Positions 1 to 8,528 of a DNA stretch of 64,000 nt are shown piece by piece (the stretch's first letter is position 1; each line of letters begins with the position of its first letter). Source of the stretch: CAWHPS01 sp963831235 (lineage in GTDB: Bacteria; Fibrobacterota; OXYB2-FULL-49-7; JAEUSG01). A model generated the notes under the pieces. It ran no database searches. It saw nothing but the letters and a program-made list of their open reading frames with translations, and was not told where the DNA came from. The stretch covers positions 49,717 to 113,716 of the forward strand of contig CAWHPS010000038.1 of NCBI GenBank assembly GCA_963831235.1, in the 5' to 3' direction. A program made the translations under genes and the position numbers.

Positions 1-172
1 AATCGGAGAAATCAAAAAAAGCCGTGGTTTGGCAATATCCGACGCTTCACGGGAAAAGGCCATAATAGATCATCTTGTTAAGCAAAACAAAGGCCCGTTG
101 GACAACAAAGGCTTAAGAAGTATATTTAGGACAATCATCAGGGAAACCAAACGAATTGAACATGGAGTGTGA
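1..172 (+). CDS. Chorismate mutase type II (AroQ), C-terminal part
   Basis: The first 172 bases hold the last 56 codons of an AroQ-type chorismate mutase, cut by the window edge (reading frame begins at base 2). The visible chain carries the family pattern KKSRGLAI...D..REK..I, followed by NKGPL and RSIFRTIIRETKRIE, which forms the last helix of the all-helical fold. The enzyme converts chorismate to prephenate on the way to Phe and Tyr. Because the protein ends straight after the mutase fold, it is either a stand-alone mutase or a fusion with the mutase at its C-terminus; the missing 5' part would decide. Its TGA (170-172) overlaps the GTG start of the next gene, so the two are probably co-translated. 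Confidence 0.75.
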   Translation, partial: IGEIKKSRGLAISDASREKAIIDHLVKQNKGPLDNKGLRSIFRTIIRETKRIEHGV

Positions 173-1566
173 TTGTGAACAGGACATTAAGGCAAGCCAA
201 GACAATAAAAGGAGAGATCGAGGTACCCTCTTCATACCGTGAGGTATTAAACTTATCGCTCCCGGCAATATTCGCATCCGGTGAAACCATATTGAAGTCT
301 GTGCCAAGGTGCAATGGAACCGAAGCCCTTTTTGCCTTTTTAAGCAGGACCTTCAATAGTGTGACCCGGGAAAACAATTGTTTCATAATAAAGGGCTGCA
401 ATGGATTTTCATCTCCATCTCTTCCACCTGAAATAAATGCTGAAGATGTTCCGGATGTTGTTGAAAGGCTTGTCCCGTTTTTTTTCAGCCGAGGTGTAAG
501 GATTGTTTGCAGGAAGCAGGCGCTCTCCAGCCGTTTTATTAACACCCTTAAAAAACTTGATGCAGCAGGGTTTATGGTAACCCGTACTCAAGATGACGAT
601 AAAATAATCCTTGAACTTACAACATCATCTCCGGATTCGGTAACAATTGAAATGGATTGTCCGGATGAGAATGTCAAGGCAGCGTGTGTTTCCGGGCTTG
701 TTACGGCTGCTACCGGTGTAAACAAAATTATCGAGGCCACGCCACTCCCTGGTGATTTCGAGAATGCCCTTAAAAAAATGGGTGCTGACATTCAAATAAG
801 TCGGTCTGGCAAGGAAATGACAATCGACTCCCCTGATGACGAAGGGCCCAAAGATGAACTTGAGAAACGCATACGCCGTCTTCAGGCCAAGAAGGATCCT
901 TCAAGCGAGCGGCCTTCCAGAATAATTACAATCAAGGAGTGCGGGCAACTCAAAGGCACGACATTTGACTTTGGCGGGGACCTGCTTCTTGCCGCCCCCT
1001 TCATACTTGCTGCGACCCTCTTAAATAATTCCAATATTAAGGTCACAAATATGGGCGGCTCCGCGCTTTCAGGGCTCCTTGTTGCGTTAAGGCGCATGGG
1101 CGCGCTTTTAAAAAGCGAGCGTTCAAAAGATACGGATACTTATACATTGGAAATTGAAAGCGCAAAACTTTCCGGACGCCGTGTGTCGGGCGAACTTTCA
1201 GCCGGCCTTGGGGAAATGTTTCCGTTTGTTGCTGTTGCCGCAGCTTATGCTCAGGGCCAATCAGTTATCCGTGATGTTCTTTTCCTGCATGATGCACCGG
1301 TTGATCTGATAGAAGGCACAATAAGTAATCTCAAAGCAATGGGTGTAAAGGTCGGTGAAATCGAGGATGGAATTGTAATCGAAGGGGCAAAGGAATATGA
1401 TGGTGCTGAATTTGACTCTTTCGGCAATCCAATTCTTGCACTTGCCTTTTCAGCAGCTGCAATAAAAAACAAGGGTGAAAGCATTATCAAAAATGCCGAG
1501 GCAGTGGATTTTATCTGGCCTGACTTTTATTTTAAGCTTGAATCTTTGCTTAATACGGGAAATTAA
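169..1566 (+). CDS. EPSP synthase (AroA)-fold protein lacking the usual active-site residues
   Basis: The 465-residue protein follows the two-domain inside-out barrel of enolpyruvyl transferases. It has an N-terminal GEIEVPSSY strand where AroA has G.I.VPGSKS, a C-terminal half with LRRMGA and a long VAVAAAYAQGQSVIRD stretch, and a WPDFYFKLESL end like AroA PDFFE.L. The catalytic and substrate-binding signatures are not there. The Lys-Ser of GSKS reads Tyr-Arg. The GNAGT..R loop, the SSQ triad, the K-E-S/T-D-R motif and the DHR motif are all replaced. This looks like a relative that kept the fold but not EPSP-synthase chemistry; the true AroA may be elsewhere. The start is GTG 169, overlapping the chorismate mutase stop (GTG 175 is possible). 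nadK follows after 15 bases. Confidence 0.7.
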   Translation: MIVNRTLRQAKTIKGEIEVPSSYREVLNLSLPAIFASGETILKSVPRCNGTEALFAFLSRTFNSVTRENNCFIIKGCNGFSSPSLPPEINAEDVPDVVERLVPFFFSRGVRIVCRKQALSSRFINTLKKLDAAGFMVTRTQDDDKIILELTTSSPDSVTIEMDCPDENVKAACVSGLVTAATGVNKIIEATPLPGDFENALKKMGADIQISRSGKEMTIDSPDDEGPKDELEKRIRRLQAKKDPSSERPSRIITIKECGQLKGTTFDFGGDLLLAAPFILAATLLNNSNIKVTNMGGSALSGLLVALRRMGALLKSERSKDTDTYTLEIESAKLSGRRVSGELSAGLGEMFPFVAVAAAYAQGQSVIRDVLFLHDAPVDLIEGTISNLKAMGVKVGEIEDGIVIEGAKEYDGAEFDSFGNPILALAFSAAAIKNKGESIIKNAEAVDFIWPDFYFKLESLLNTGN

Positions 1567-1581
1567 CTGTAGTTTTAAATT

Positions 1582-2439
1582 ATGCAGAAACTAAAAGACA
1601 TAGGCATTATTGCTTTTGAAAAAAAGAAGGAAATTGAGGAAACTATTCAAGGAATAGTTTCTCATCCTGATTTCAAAGGAAACAGATTTTATGTTGATCG
1701 CAACACCCTTGTTCATAAGATAATCGGCCTGGAAGGGCTTACTAATAAGGCTTTCCTTGAAAAAATTGACGTCCTTGTTTCTTTCGGAGGGGACGGTACT
1801 TTTATTTCAGCAGCAAGGCTTGTTCGCGGCACCGGGATTCCTCTTATAGGTGTCAACATGGGCAGCCTCGGTTTTCTGACCGATATTCCGGTAAGCGGTG
1901 TTGCAGAAGCTTTAAGGAAGATCCTTCACGGACATTACTCAAAAGAAATGCGGCTGATGTTTGATGTTGTTGTTAAACGCAAAGGGAAAACTATTGTAAA
2001 GGAAATTTGCCTTAACGATGCCGTAATCAAGGGAAGCCGTCTTCTCAAGCTTACGGTTTCTTTCGGTGATGAGCTTGTTTCAGCCTATAATGCGGATGGA
2101 CTTATTGTTGCAACACCAACCGGAAGCACGGCCTATTCAATGGCTTCAGGAGGCCCAATACTTTATCCGACCCTGAAGTGCGCAATAATTACGCCTATTT
2201 GTTCTCATTCGCTTACACAAAAACCCATTGTAAGCTCAATAAACAGACCAATAACCCTTCGAATAAACGACAGCCGTGTCAAGGCATCGTTAATTGTTGA
2301 CGGCAAAAATGATTACCCGTTGTGCGATAATGATGAAGTAACCGTAAGTTATTCCAGATGTAAAACTGTACTGTTAAAGCCCAAGGGTATCACATATTTT
2401 CAGGTTCTGCGCAAGAAGCTTAATTGGGGAAGCGATTAA
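1582..2439 (+). CDS. nadK: NAD kinase
   Basis: This cytosolic enzyme phosphorylates NAD at the 2'-hydroxyl of the adenosine ribose to make NADP. The 285-residue length is normal. The diagnostic GGDGT sits at residues 69-73, followed by the GVNMGSLGFLT segment. The LNDAVI (NE/D-type) motif is at about 145-150, and the conserved nucleotide-binding stretch ADGLIVATPTGSTAY starts at 171. The gene starts with ATG 15 bases after the AroA-like gene in the same direction, so it probably shares its transcript. It ends convergently with the minus-strand glycosyltransferase pair, leaving only about 15 bases between stops. Confidence 0.95.
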   Translation: MQKLKDIGIIAFEKKKEIEETIQGIVSHPDFKGNRFYVDRNTLVHKIIGLEGLTNKAFLEKIDVLVSFGGDGTFISAARLVRGTGIPLIGVNMGSLGFLTDIPVSGVAEALRKILHGHYSKEMRLMFDVVVKRKGKTIVKEICLNDAVIKGSRLLKLTVSFGDELVSAYNADGLIVATPTGSTAYSMASGGPILYPTLKCAIITPICSHSLTQKPIVSSINRPITLRINDSRVKASLIVDGKNDYPLCDNDEVTVSYSRCKTVLLKPKGITYFQVLRKKLNWGSD

Positions 2440-2454
2440 AACAGCCTGCTAATC

Positions 2455-3528
2455 CTAAAGCCACTCTTTTATCTTATCGTAAACATACGCAGGTGTAAGA
2501 TCTTTCAAACATGGGAAATCCTTCTTTATACACGCCTCTCTTTTACCGACATTTCTAATAGTCCAGCATGGTGAACATCCATCAGGTCCGCGCACAACAA
2601 TGTTTCCCTGACCGAATGGTGCGGTCCTGACATCATCGGTTGGGCCGAATATTCCGCAGGACTTCACTCCTGATGAAACAGCGATGTGCATCAGCCCCGA
2701 ATCATTTGAAATAAAGCGTTTGCATTGTGCAATAACAGCTGCAGTTTCAAATATTGATCCTGTTTCAACGGATATTGAATTAGGTCCAATTCTTTTTTGG
2801 AGTGCGCCTTTAAGGTCTTTTTCCTCAGGACCCCCGAAAATAAGAAAAAATGCCTTTGGATTATTAGAGATCATTCCAGCTAATTCAAAGAAATTGGATA
2901 TTGGCCATCTTTTTTTTTCCATATTGTTTTCTGCGCTTGACCCCGGATGCAAGCCGATAATGTATTTATCAGTAAGTTTATTTTGACTTATAAAATCACG
3001 GGCAAACATGCTCTCATTTTCCATTAAGGGAAAATGTGGCATAAGAAATTCACCCGGCAATTGGATCCCAATTTCTTCCAAAGTCCTGAAGTTTTGCAAT
3101 AAATCATGGATGCCTTCTTTAACAGGAACAAGCGAATTGTTCAGCATGGACAAAGTCTGTAATGATCTCATCTTATATTTAAAAGCGATTCTGACTGGTA
3201 TCCTTGATATAAAGGGAAGAAGATTGTATTCCATTCTATTTGATGGGAAAAATGCTATTGAAAAATCGAACTTTCTATGGAGATGTTTTATCACATTTAA
3301 TTTTGAATAAAATGACTGTTTTTTTCCAGCATCAATGGAAATAATTTCATCAATTATGTTAAATCTGCGCGCAAGTGATGCGATACCGGGTTTTAACGAT
3401 AAAAGTGTGATTTTAATGTCAGGTCTTGATTTCTTTAAATTTTCAAGTGTGGGAACAAGCAAAAGAAAATTACCAATGCCAATGGGGCAGATTGCAAGAA
3501 GACGTGCGTTTAAATCAATGGGACGCAT
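2455..3528 (-). CDS. Heptosyltransferase-like glycosyltransferase, family GT9
   Basis: The 357-residue protein has the GT9 (ADP-heptose:LPS heptosyltransferase) layout. An N-terminal Rossmann half contains GIGNFLLLVPTL. A C-terminal half has the donor-site strand IIGLHPGSS, then the NDSGLMHIA motif and IFGPTDD. It ends with a Cys-rich GCSPC...CIKKDFPCL tail common in this family. It would act on the cytosolic face of the inner membrane, adding a sugar to LPS core or a related glycan. I chose ATG at 3528, which overlaps the upstream TGA in a TGATG junction; a TTG at 3531 is also open. It is translationally coupled to the GT2 gene. The exact sugar and acceptor cannot be read from sequence. Confidence 0.85.
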   Translation of the reverse strand: MRPIDLNARLLAICPIGIGNFLLLVPTLENLKKSRPDIKITLLSLKPGIASLARRFNIIDEIISIDAGKKQSFYSKLNVIKHLHRKFDFSIAFFPSNRMEYNLLPFISRIPVRIAFKYKMRSLQTLSMLNNSLVPVKEGIHDLLQNFRTLEEIGIQLPGEFLMPHFPLMENESMFARDFISQNKLTDKYIIGLHPGSSAENNMEKKRWPISNFFELAGMISNNPKAFFLIFGGPEEKDLKGALQKRIGPNSISVETGSIFETAAVIAQCKRFISNDSGLMHIAVSSGVKSCGIFGPTDDVRTAPFGQGNIVVRGPDGCSPCWTIRNVGKREACIKKDFPCLKDLTPAYVYDKIKEWL

Positions 3529-4460
3529 CAAAGATTGACTTCATCCTCAATCAGGTATTCCTCGCGTTTGCCGGTATGGGTTATCATTTCACCAATAAGC
3601 CCTATCGAGAAAAGTTGAATACCCATTAGAAAAGCCCCTATTGCAAGAAGCATAAGGGGCCTGATATGAAGCGAACGTTCTATAAGCCAGATAACACCAA
3701 AGTATCCGGTAACACAGAACCCCAAAGCCATAAAAAGAACCCCAAGAAAACCGAAAAGGTGCATGGGGTTTTTTGTGTAACGTCTAAGAAAAGTGATTGT
3801 TAACAGATCGAGAAAACCGTTCATAAACCTGCTGAGCCCGTATTTTGTTGCCCCGTATTTTCTTGGGTGATGGGTAACAACTTTTTCAGTTACACGAAAG
3901 CCGTTCCAATGTGCAAGCACAGGTAGATAGCGGTGCATTTCACCGTAAAAAACCAGGGACTTTATTGTTTTAAGCCTGTATGCCTTAAGCCCGCAATTGA
4001 AGTCGTGCAGTTTAAGGCCGCTTACAATTGATGTTATCCAGTTAAAAAACTTGGAAGGAATATTTTTGGACAATATCGGGTCATGACGCTTTTTCTTCCA
4101 TCCTGAAACAAGGTCAAACCCTTTGTCCAGTTCAGCAATCAGGCCTGGTATTTCTTCAGGGTCATCCTGAAGATCTGCATCCATTGTAATTACATATTCA
4201 TGGGTTGCGGCTTTAAATCCGGCTGAGAGGCCCGCGGCCTTTCCGTAATTCTTTCTAAAGAAAATTCCTTTTACATTTTTATCTTTTGCGGCAAGTTCGG
4301 TTATGACTTTTTTTGAATTGTCGGTACTTCCATCATTAACAAAAATTATCTCATAAGCTGATACAGGAACCTTTGGTAGAACCGAGACAATTCTCGTATA
4401 AAGCTCGTTTAGGCTTTCTTCTTCATTATAAAGGGGGATTACAATTGAGACAGTTTTCAT
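3528..4460 (-). CDS. DPM1/GtrB-like GT2 glycosyltransferase with C-terminal membrane helices
   Basis: The N-terminal 225 residues form a GT-A domain. It opens with SIVIPLYNEEESLNELY, has FVNDGSTDNS, and carries the metal-binding MDADLQDDPEEI acidic motif. The C-terminal part holds two hydrophobic segments (about 232-255 and 267-292), the typical arrangement of polyprenyl-phosphate hexosyltransferases such as GtrB, Yfdh or ArnC. The expected reaction is transfer of a sugar from a nucleotide donor to undecaprenyl phosphate, for later use in LPS or glycan decoration. It is the first gene of a two-gene minus-strand operon with the GT9 gene (TGATG overlap), which supports a shared envelope-glycan role. 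Confidence 0.88.
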   Translation of the reverse strand: MKTVSIVIPLYNEEESLNELYTRIVSVLPKVPVSAYEIIFVNDGSTDNSKKVITELAAKDKNVKGIFFRKNYGKAAGLSAGFKAATHEYVITMDADLQDDPEEIPGLIAELDKGFDLVSGWKKKRHDPILSKNIPSKFFNWITSIVSGLKLHDFNCGLKAYRLKTIKSLVFYGEMHRYLPVLAHWNGFRVTEKVVTHHPRKYGATKYGLSRFMNGFLDLLTITFLRRYTKNPMHLFGFLGVLFMALGFCVTGYFGVIWLIERSLHIRPLMLLAIGAFLMGIQLFSIGLIGEMITHTGKREEYLIEDEVNL

Positions 4461-4541
4461 TGCTGTTAATATATTAAACTTCTGTAAATTCTTACAATAA
4501 ATTATCTTATTAATCTGAATTTATTCATAAAAAGTCATTAA

Positions 4542-5636
4542 ATGCAAAAAACAGTACCATGGTGCCCATATTTCGGCCTTTGCGGCGGCTGCAGCTTTCA
4601 GGATATTTCGTATGCTGATCAGATTGAACAAAAGAAAAAAGAGTTAAAATCTATTTTTGGATTTGATATTGATGTTGTTCCATCCCCTCTTGAATATGAA
4701 TACCGCAACCGTATGGATTTCGTTTGTGCATTCTCAAAAGTAGGATTCAGGCAGCGTGGCAGGTTCAATGAGGTAGTAGATCTTAAAGAATGTCATCTTA
4801 TAAACAAAAGGTTTATTCCTATATTTCAGGAATTGCGTAATGCAATAAATGAACTTGGCATCAAGGATTTCAATTACCTTAATCACCAGGGTTATCTTCG
4901 GTATATTGTATTCAGGCTGGCTGCACATACCCCTGATCTTATGGTAAGCTTTGTTACCTCAACAACTGATGAAGCAATATTGCCGTTAATCGAGATTGCA
5001 AAAAAACGTGCTTCGTCGGTGAACTGGCTAATAAGTAGCGGCCTGGCTGATTTAAGCATCGGCCCTGTGCATAAGTCTTATAACAACCCTTTTATAACAG
5101 AAAAACTTGGTAAATATGTTTATAAAATCGGGCCCAATACGTTTTTTCAGAATAACGCTTATCTTGCGGCGGATCTCTTTGATTGCGTTAAAGCGGAAAT
5201 AAGCGGGCCGGTCCTTGATCTTTTCTGCGGCGCAGGTGCTATTTCTATTTATATATCTGGTGTGGCTGAAAAGGTTTTTGGTATTGAAAAGGACGATGAT
5301 TCAATTAAGCTTGCCAATGAGGCCTTGGCAACCAACAATATCTCGAATGTGTCATTCTTAAGCAGTGATGCATCCGTGTGGCTAAGGGAAAATAGTGCAA
5401 ACAGGGATTTTCCAACAATAATTATTGATCCACCGAGGTCCGGGCTTGGAGGAAAAACAGCAAGAAAATTAATGAGGCTCGAACCCGATAAAATCGTTTA
5501 CGTTTCCTGTAATCCTAAAACCTTCAGGGATGATATGGTCTTTTTGAAACCGAAATATAATCTCACATCACTTAAGGCCTTTGACATGTTTCCACAAACG
5601 CCCCATGTTGAAATGGTTGGCGTGTTTAATAAATAA
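4542..5636 (+). CDS. TrmA/RlmD-family (uracil-5)-RNA methyltransferase
   Basis: The 364-residue SAM-dependent methyltransferase belongs to the RumA/TrmA family. A 4Fe-4S cluster site is visible: Cys8, Cys14 and Cys17 (C-x5-C-x2-C), with a likely fourth ligand in KECHLI. The C-terminal domain has FFQNN, the SAM motif LDLFCGAGAISI, the DPPRSGL motif, and the catalytic cysteine in VSCNPKTF. It has no N-terminal TRAM domain. The substrate is probably uracil in 23S rRNA or tRNA; the family alone does not tell which position. The gene is divergent from the GT2 gene, with an 81-base AT-rich spacer that must hold both promoters. Confidence 0.9.
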   Translation: MQKTVPWCPYFGLCGGCSFQDISYADQIEQKKKELKSIFGFDIDVVPSPLEYEYRNRMDFVCAFSKVGFRQRGRFNEVVDLKECHLINKRFIPIFQELRNAINELGIKDFNYLNHQGYLRYIVFRLAAHTPDLMVSFVTSTTDEAILPLIEIAKKRASSVNWLISSGLADLSIGPVHKSYNNPFITEKLGKYVYKIGPNTFFQNNAYLAADLFDCVKAEISGPVLDLFCGAGAISIYISGVAEKVFGIEKDDDSIKLANEALATNNISNVSFLSSDASVWLRENSANRDFPTIIIDPPRSGLGGKTARKLMRLEPDKIVYVSCNPKTFRDDMVFLKPKYNLTSLKAFDMFPQTPHVEMVGVFNK

Positions 5637-5848
5637 AAAAGAGTTGATTATCCCCAGTCGTGTCAGAATATCATACTGAATAAGCGATTATAAATATCTA
5701 ATACGTTCCCCATTTAATATATTTATATTGCATTTATATAATTTATTGTAATATATTTTAATAAAGGGTTGTGCATAATAAGGTTTACACTACCTCATGA
5801 TACATGATTTTGAGACAAGCAATAAACAAATAATTTAAGGAGGCGAAA

Positions 5849-6922
5849 ATGGACAAGAAGATGACAAAAAATAAGGGTGCATGTATTTTATTGTGTTTAA
5901 TTCTTTTGGCGGTTTTTAGCGTTTCGGCTTTTTCACAGGAAAACCCTTTAGGGCAGGCAAATAAACAAGAGGTAACTATCCCGATAAATATTGCATTGGT
6001 GCCTGCTTTAAGTATTAATGGGAAAAACTCGGATTTGACTACAAACTATTTCAGCCTGAGTGTTTTAATGGCAAGATCCAATAAGCTTTATGGGGCTGGG
6101 TTTGGTGGGATACAGCAAACAAAATCAAAAATGATGGGCATTCAAATGGGCCTTGTTAGTATCGCATCTGGCACATCCGTGGGTTTGCAAAATTCCATAG
6201 TAAATTATCAAGAAGGTGAAATGACAGGGGCTCAATATGGCCTTGTAAATATTTCAAAGAATCTGAAAGGAGTGTCTTTAGGTCTTGTTAATCTTATGGA
6301 GGGTGATAATACTTGCCCCATTGGGCTTATTAATAATTTCAAGGATGGGCATGGAAATTTTGAAACATGGTATGAAGGAAGAACAAAGTTTCTTAATTTT
6401 GCCTTTAGAAATGAAGGGAAACTGTTTTATTATATATGGACGGTTGGTGGAACCGTTCCATTTGCCTTTGAAACCGATGATGACGGAAGTTTTTCCATTT
6501 TAATGGGGCCGGGCAGAACATATAATGTTTCCAAATCAGTATTTTTTACAACAGACGCATTGTTTGGGTGGCAATTATCAACTGATTATATAAATTTCAC
6601 AGCGTATAAGGATTCAAATTCAATTAACAGAGATACGACTATTTACAATTGCAGAGACAACGTGAGGGGCTTAATATTAAAGTTCAGGGTTGGAATGAAT
6701 TTTAAGATAGCAGAACATCTTGCACTGGAAGTTGGATTAATTTATGGTCAGCTATTTTCAGTGGCTACTCCCGAGAAAGCTGCCAGGGAAAACGGAGGAT
6801 TGGACGATTTGGACCTTAAGCGTGAAGGTAAATTAATTAGTGCCAAATCCAATATCTTTCCCAATCTTGGAAACAATGGCAATGCCTCATGGTTTGATTA
6901 TTTTATAGGTTTGAAGTTTTAA
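5849..6922 (+). CDS. Exported surface-repeat protein (LA_2272-type GLVN repeats)
   Basis: An N-terminal signal peptide (lysine-rich start, hydrophobic core, likely cut after SAFS) is followed at about residues 95-170 by short repeats of the pattern GxQxGLVNxxxxxxGxxxGLVN. This is the signature of LA_2272-like surface repeat proteins. The rest is rich in aromatic/glycine alternation suggesting beta strands, including a strand-like C-terminal end (WFDYFIGLKF), so an outer-membrane location is likely. A strong AAGGAGG ribosome site precedes the ATG. No neighbour suggests a function. A palindromic element begins at the base after the stop codon. The molecular role is unknown. Confidence 0.65.
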   Translation: MDKKMTKNKGACILLCLILLAVFSVSAFSQENPLGQANKQEVTIPINIALVPALSINGKNSDLTTNYFSLSVLMARSNKLYGAGFGGIQQTKSKMMGIQMGLVSIASGTSVGLQNSIVNYQEGEMTGAQYGLVNISKNLKGVSLGLVNLMEGDNTCPIGLINNFKDGHGNFETWYEGRTKFLNFAFRNEGKLFYYIWTVGGTVPFAFETDDDGSFSILMGPGRTYNVSKSVFFTTDALFGWQLSTDYINFTAYKDSNSINRDTTIYNCRDNVRGLILKFRVGMNFKIAEHLALEVGLIYGQLFSVATPEKAARENGGLDDLDLKREGKLISAKSNIFPNLGNNGNASWFDYFIGLKF

Positions 6923-7044
6923 TAACTGTTCAGGCGTCTTGCCGGTCCCCGAGGGCCAGCCGGGTGCCTCGATACGTCCGCCTACGGTGGACACTCGGCA
7001 ACCGGCTGGTGTATCGAGGGGCCGGCAAGACGCCTGAACAGTTA
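6923..7044 (-). repeat. Palindromic element family 1, copy A
   Basis: This 122-bp inverted repeat has TAACTGTTC at one end and GAACAGTTA at the other. The outer arms pair over about 40 bases with a few mismatches, and an internal GTCCGCC/GGTGGAC hairpin lies in the middle. Its reverse complement matches the elements at 35343 and 59301, so it lies in the opposite orientation to both. It starts at the base following the TAA stop of the surface-repeat gene. One frame on the minus strand is open through it and reads the same peptide that copy B contributes to the anti-sigma factor. Confidence 0.9.
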
Positions 7045-7076
7045 CAAATCTTAATACAATATAATAAAGCTGAAAC

Positions 7077-7256
7077 ATGAAAAATCTAAAAAGAGAACAG
7101 CAAACACACTATAAATTATTGCTGGAATACAGTAAAACCGAAGACATGGTATATTGGCTTAATGCAATTGATCAAATAGAAAAAGACAAGGCTGAAATTC
7201 GTAAGGGTAACCATATTTCACTTGATGAATTGGGAAAGGAAATCGAAACCTGGTAG
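7077..7256 (+). CDS. Small hypothetical protein, antitoxin-like tail
   Basis: A 59-codon ORF opens with ATG 33 bases after the palindromic element. The peptide is highly charged and mostly helical in character. It ends in a basic stretch followed by HISLDELGKEIE, which resembles the C-terminal ends of many type II antitoxins. No toxin-like ORF follows within the next 160 bases. There is no strong ribosome-binding site. It may be an orphan antitoxin, or an unrelated small protein; the assignment rests on composition and a short motif only. Confidence 0.4.
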   Translation: MKNLKREQQTHYKLLLEYSKTEDMVYWLNAIDQIEKDKAEIRKGNHISLDELGKEIETW

Positions 7257-7420
7257 GGGTGCAAGACGGATAATGCGTGAGGTTCTTAACCTTTGCTACG
7301 AGTTTCAATAAGAACCCTAGTCAGAAGAACCCGCCGCATATGTGTGGCAAACCAATAAATAGCAGTCTTGCACATCTGGTAAAGTTTTCCAAGTAAGCCC
7401 GGAGTAAATTCTTATATATT

Positions 7421-8401
7421 TTACCACTGCTTATATTTTGAAAGCGAATAACGCATTGCGCCGCCTGTCCATTTGACAGCTTCTTCAACCATCTTCCGTG
7501 TGTAGGCAGCTGATAAGGCATTTCCAGAACCAGAGGCTGTGGGAAAACCGGATGCTTTATAGTTTTCCCATGCAAGACGGGCATTTGTGTTATACGAATA
7601 GTTGGCTGTTTTGGCAGCATCCGACAGGGCGCTTCTTAAATTGCTGATAGTATAATATGATGAAACCGGGACCTGTTTGGCTGTTGTTGAAAAACAGTAC
7701 CCTGTTGTCCAATTGTTTTTAATCCAGGTTTCATAGTCGAAATGGTGAATGGCCATATAATAATCAGGCAGACTTACATGAAGAACAAAAGAAACATCCT
7801 CGATATAGTGGCAAGCATAACCAGTGTACCAATCGCCTAAAGACTGTTTTCCAATCCGATAATAATATCCCGCCCATTTCCCGTTATAGCCTTCAGCACC
7901 CTCAATTCCATTGTCAGTGCTGTCTATATTATCATGAAAATCATCATCAGCATCACCCCATACCCATTGAGCACCCCAAAAGGTCTTGACCAGCATATAA
8001 GCATGCGACCACTGCTGGTTGTAAAAGTTGTCCAGACCTGATTGGAAAACATCTGGCATGTGGGCTGCATCGCGCATCAAAGATGCACGAGTGGCTGAAA
8101 GTCCAAGTTGGATTGCGCAAAGATATACATAGTTATCGTGAATGGACTCATCCCAATAGGCTTTTCCAAGACCTGTTGACATACATAAACCAGTGAAATT
8201 AATAAGGGAATCCTCTGGAATACTAATTCCGGCATCCTCGTTTGAAGGATTTGGAGAATCAATTGGAACAGTCGATGGGGCAGGCTTTTGGATTTGCTTT
8301 GCAGGTTCAGGGCCATAAGGGGAATGCATATTACCGCACCCCAAACAAAGAGATAAAGCCATGAAACTTTTTACAATTGAAGATACAGGGTACTTATACA
8401 T
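7421..8401 (-). CDS. Lipoprotein with zinc-dependent phospholipase C / S1-P1 nuclease-like fold
   Basis: The protein (326 residues from ATG 8401) has a lipoprotein signal with a lipobox-like SLCLGC. The mature part contains the metal-ligand spacing of the zinc PLC / S1-P1 nuclease superfamily. HYIEDVSFVLH gives H-x3-D-x5-H, followed 12 residues later by HFDYE (H-x3-E). Upstream are plausible ligands in DAAHMPD and WSHAYM. It would be anchored on the cell surface or in the periplasm and could hydrolyse phosphodiesters (phospholipid or nucleic acid). AGGAGG at 8406-8411 supports the ATG at 8401; a longer version upstream of the ribosome site is unlikely. The fold assignment is mine, from ligand spacing, and needs profile confirmation. 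Confidence 0.6.
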   Translation of the reverse strand: MYKYPVSSIVKSFMALSLCLGCGNMHSPYGPEPAKQIQKPAPSTVPIDSPNPSNEDAGISIPEDSLINFTGLCMSTGLGKAYWDESIHDNYVYLCAIQLGLSATRASLMRDAAHMPDVFQSGLDNFYNQQWSHAYMLVKTFWGAQWVWGDADDDFHDNIDSTDNGIEGAEGYNGKWAGYYYRIGKQSLGDWYTGYACHYIEDVSFVLHVSLPDYYMAIHHFDYETWIKNNWTTGYCFSTTAKQVPVSSYYTISNLRSALSDAAKTANYSYNTNARLAWENYKASGFPTASGSGNALSAAYTRKMVEEAVKWTGGAMRYSLSKYKQW

Positions 8402-8528
8402 CATGCCTCCTATTGAATTAGAGCAGATTTGACCCTTCAAAAAGGGAAAATTATCCCATAATAATTTCTAATAAGTGTTTTTTTCCAATTGGGATATATA
8501 TTTTATATTCAGCAATGGGAGGAGAAGC

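Noticed and set aside
7256..7420. Possible mobile fragment with GTGCAAGAC/GTCTTGCAC inverted ends
   Set aside because: The arms are only 9 bases, nothing lies inside, and no second copy is visible.
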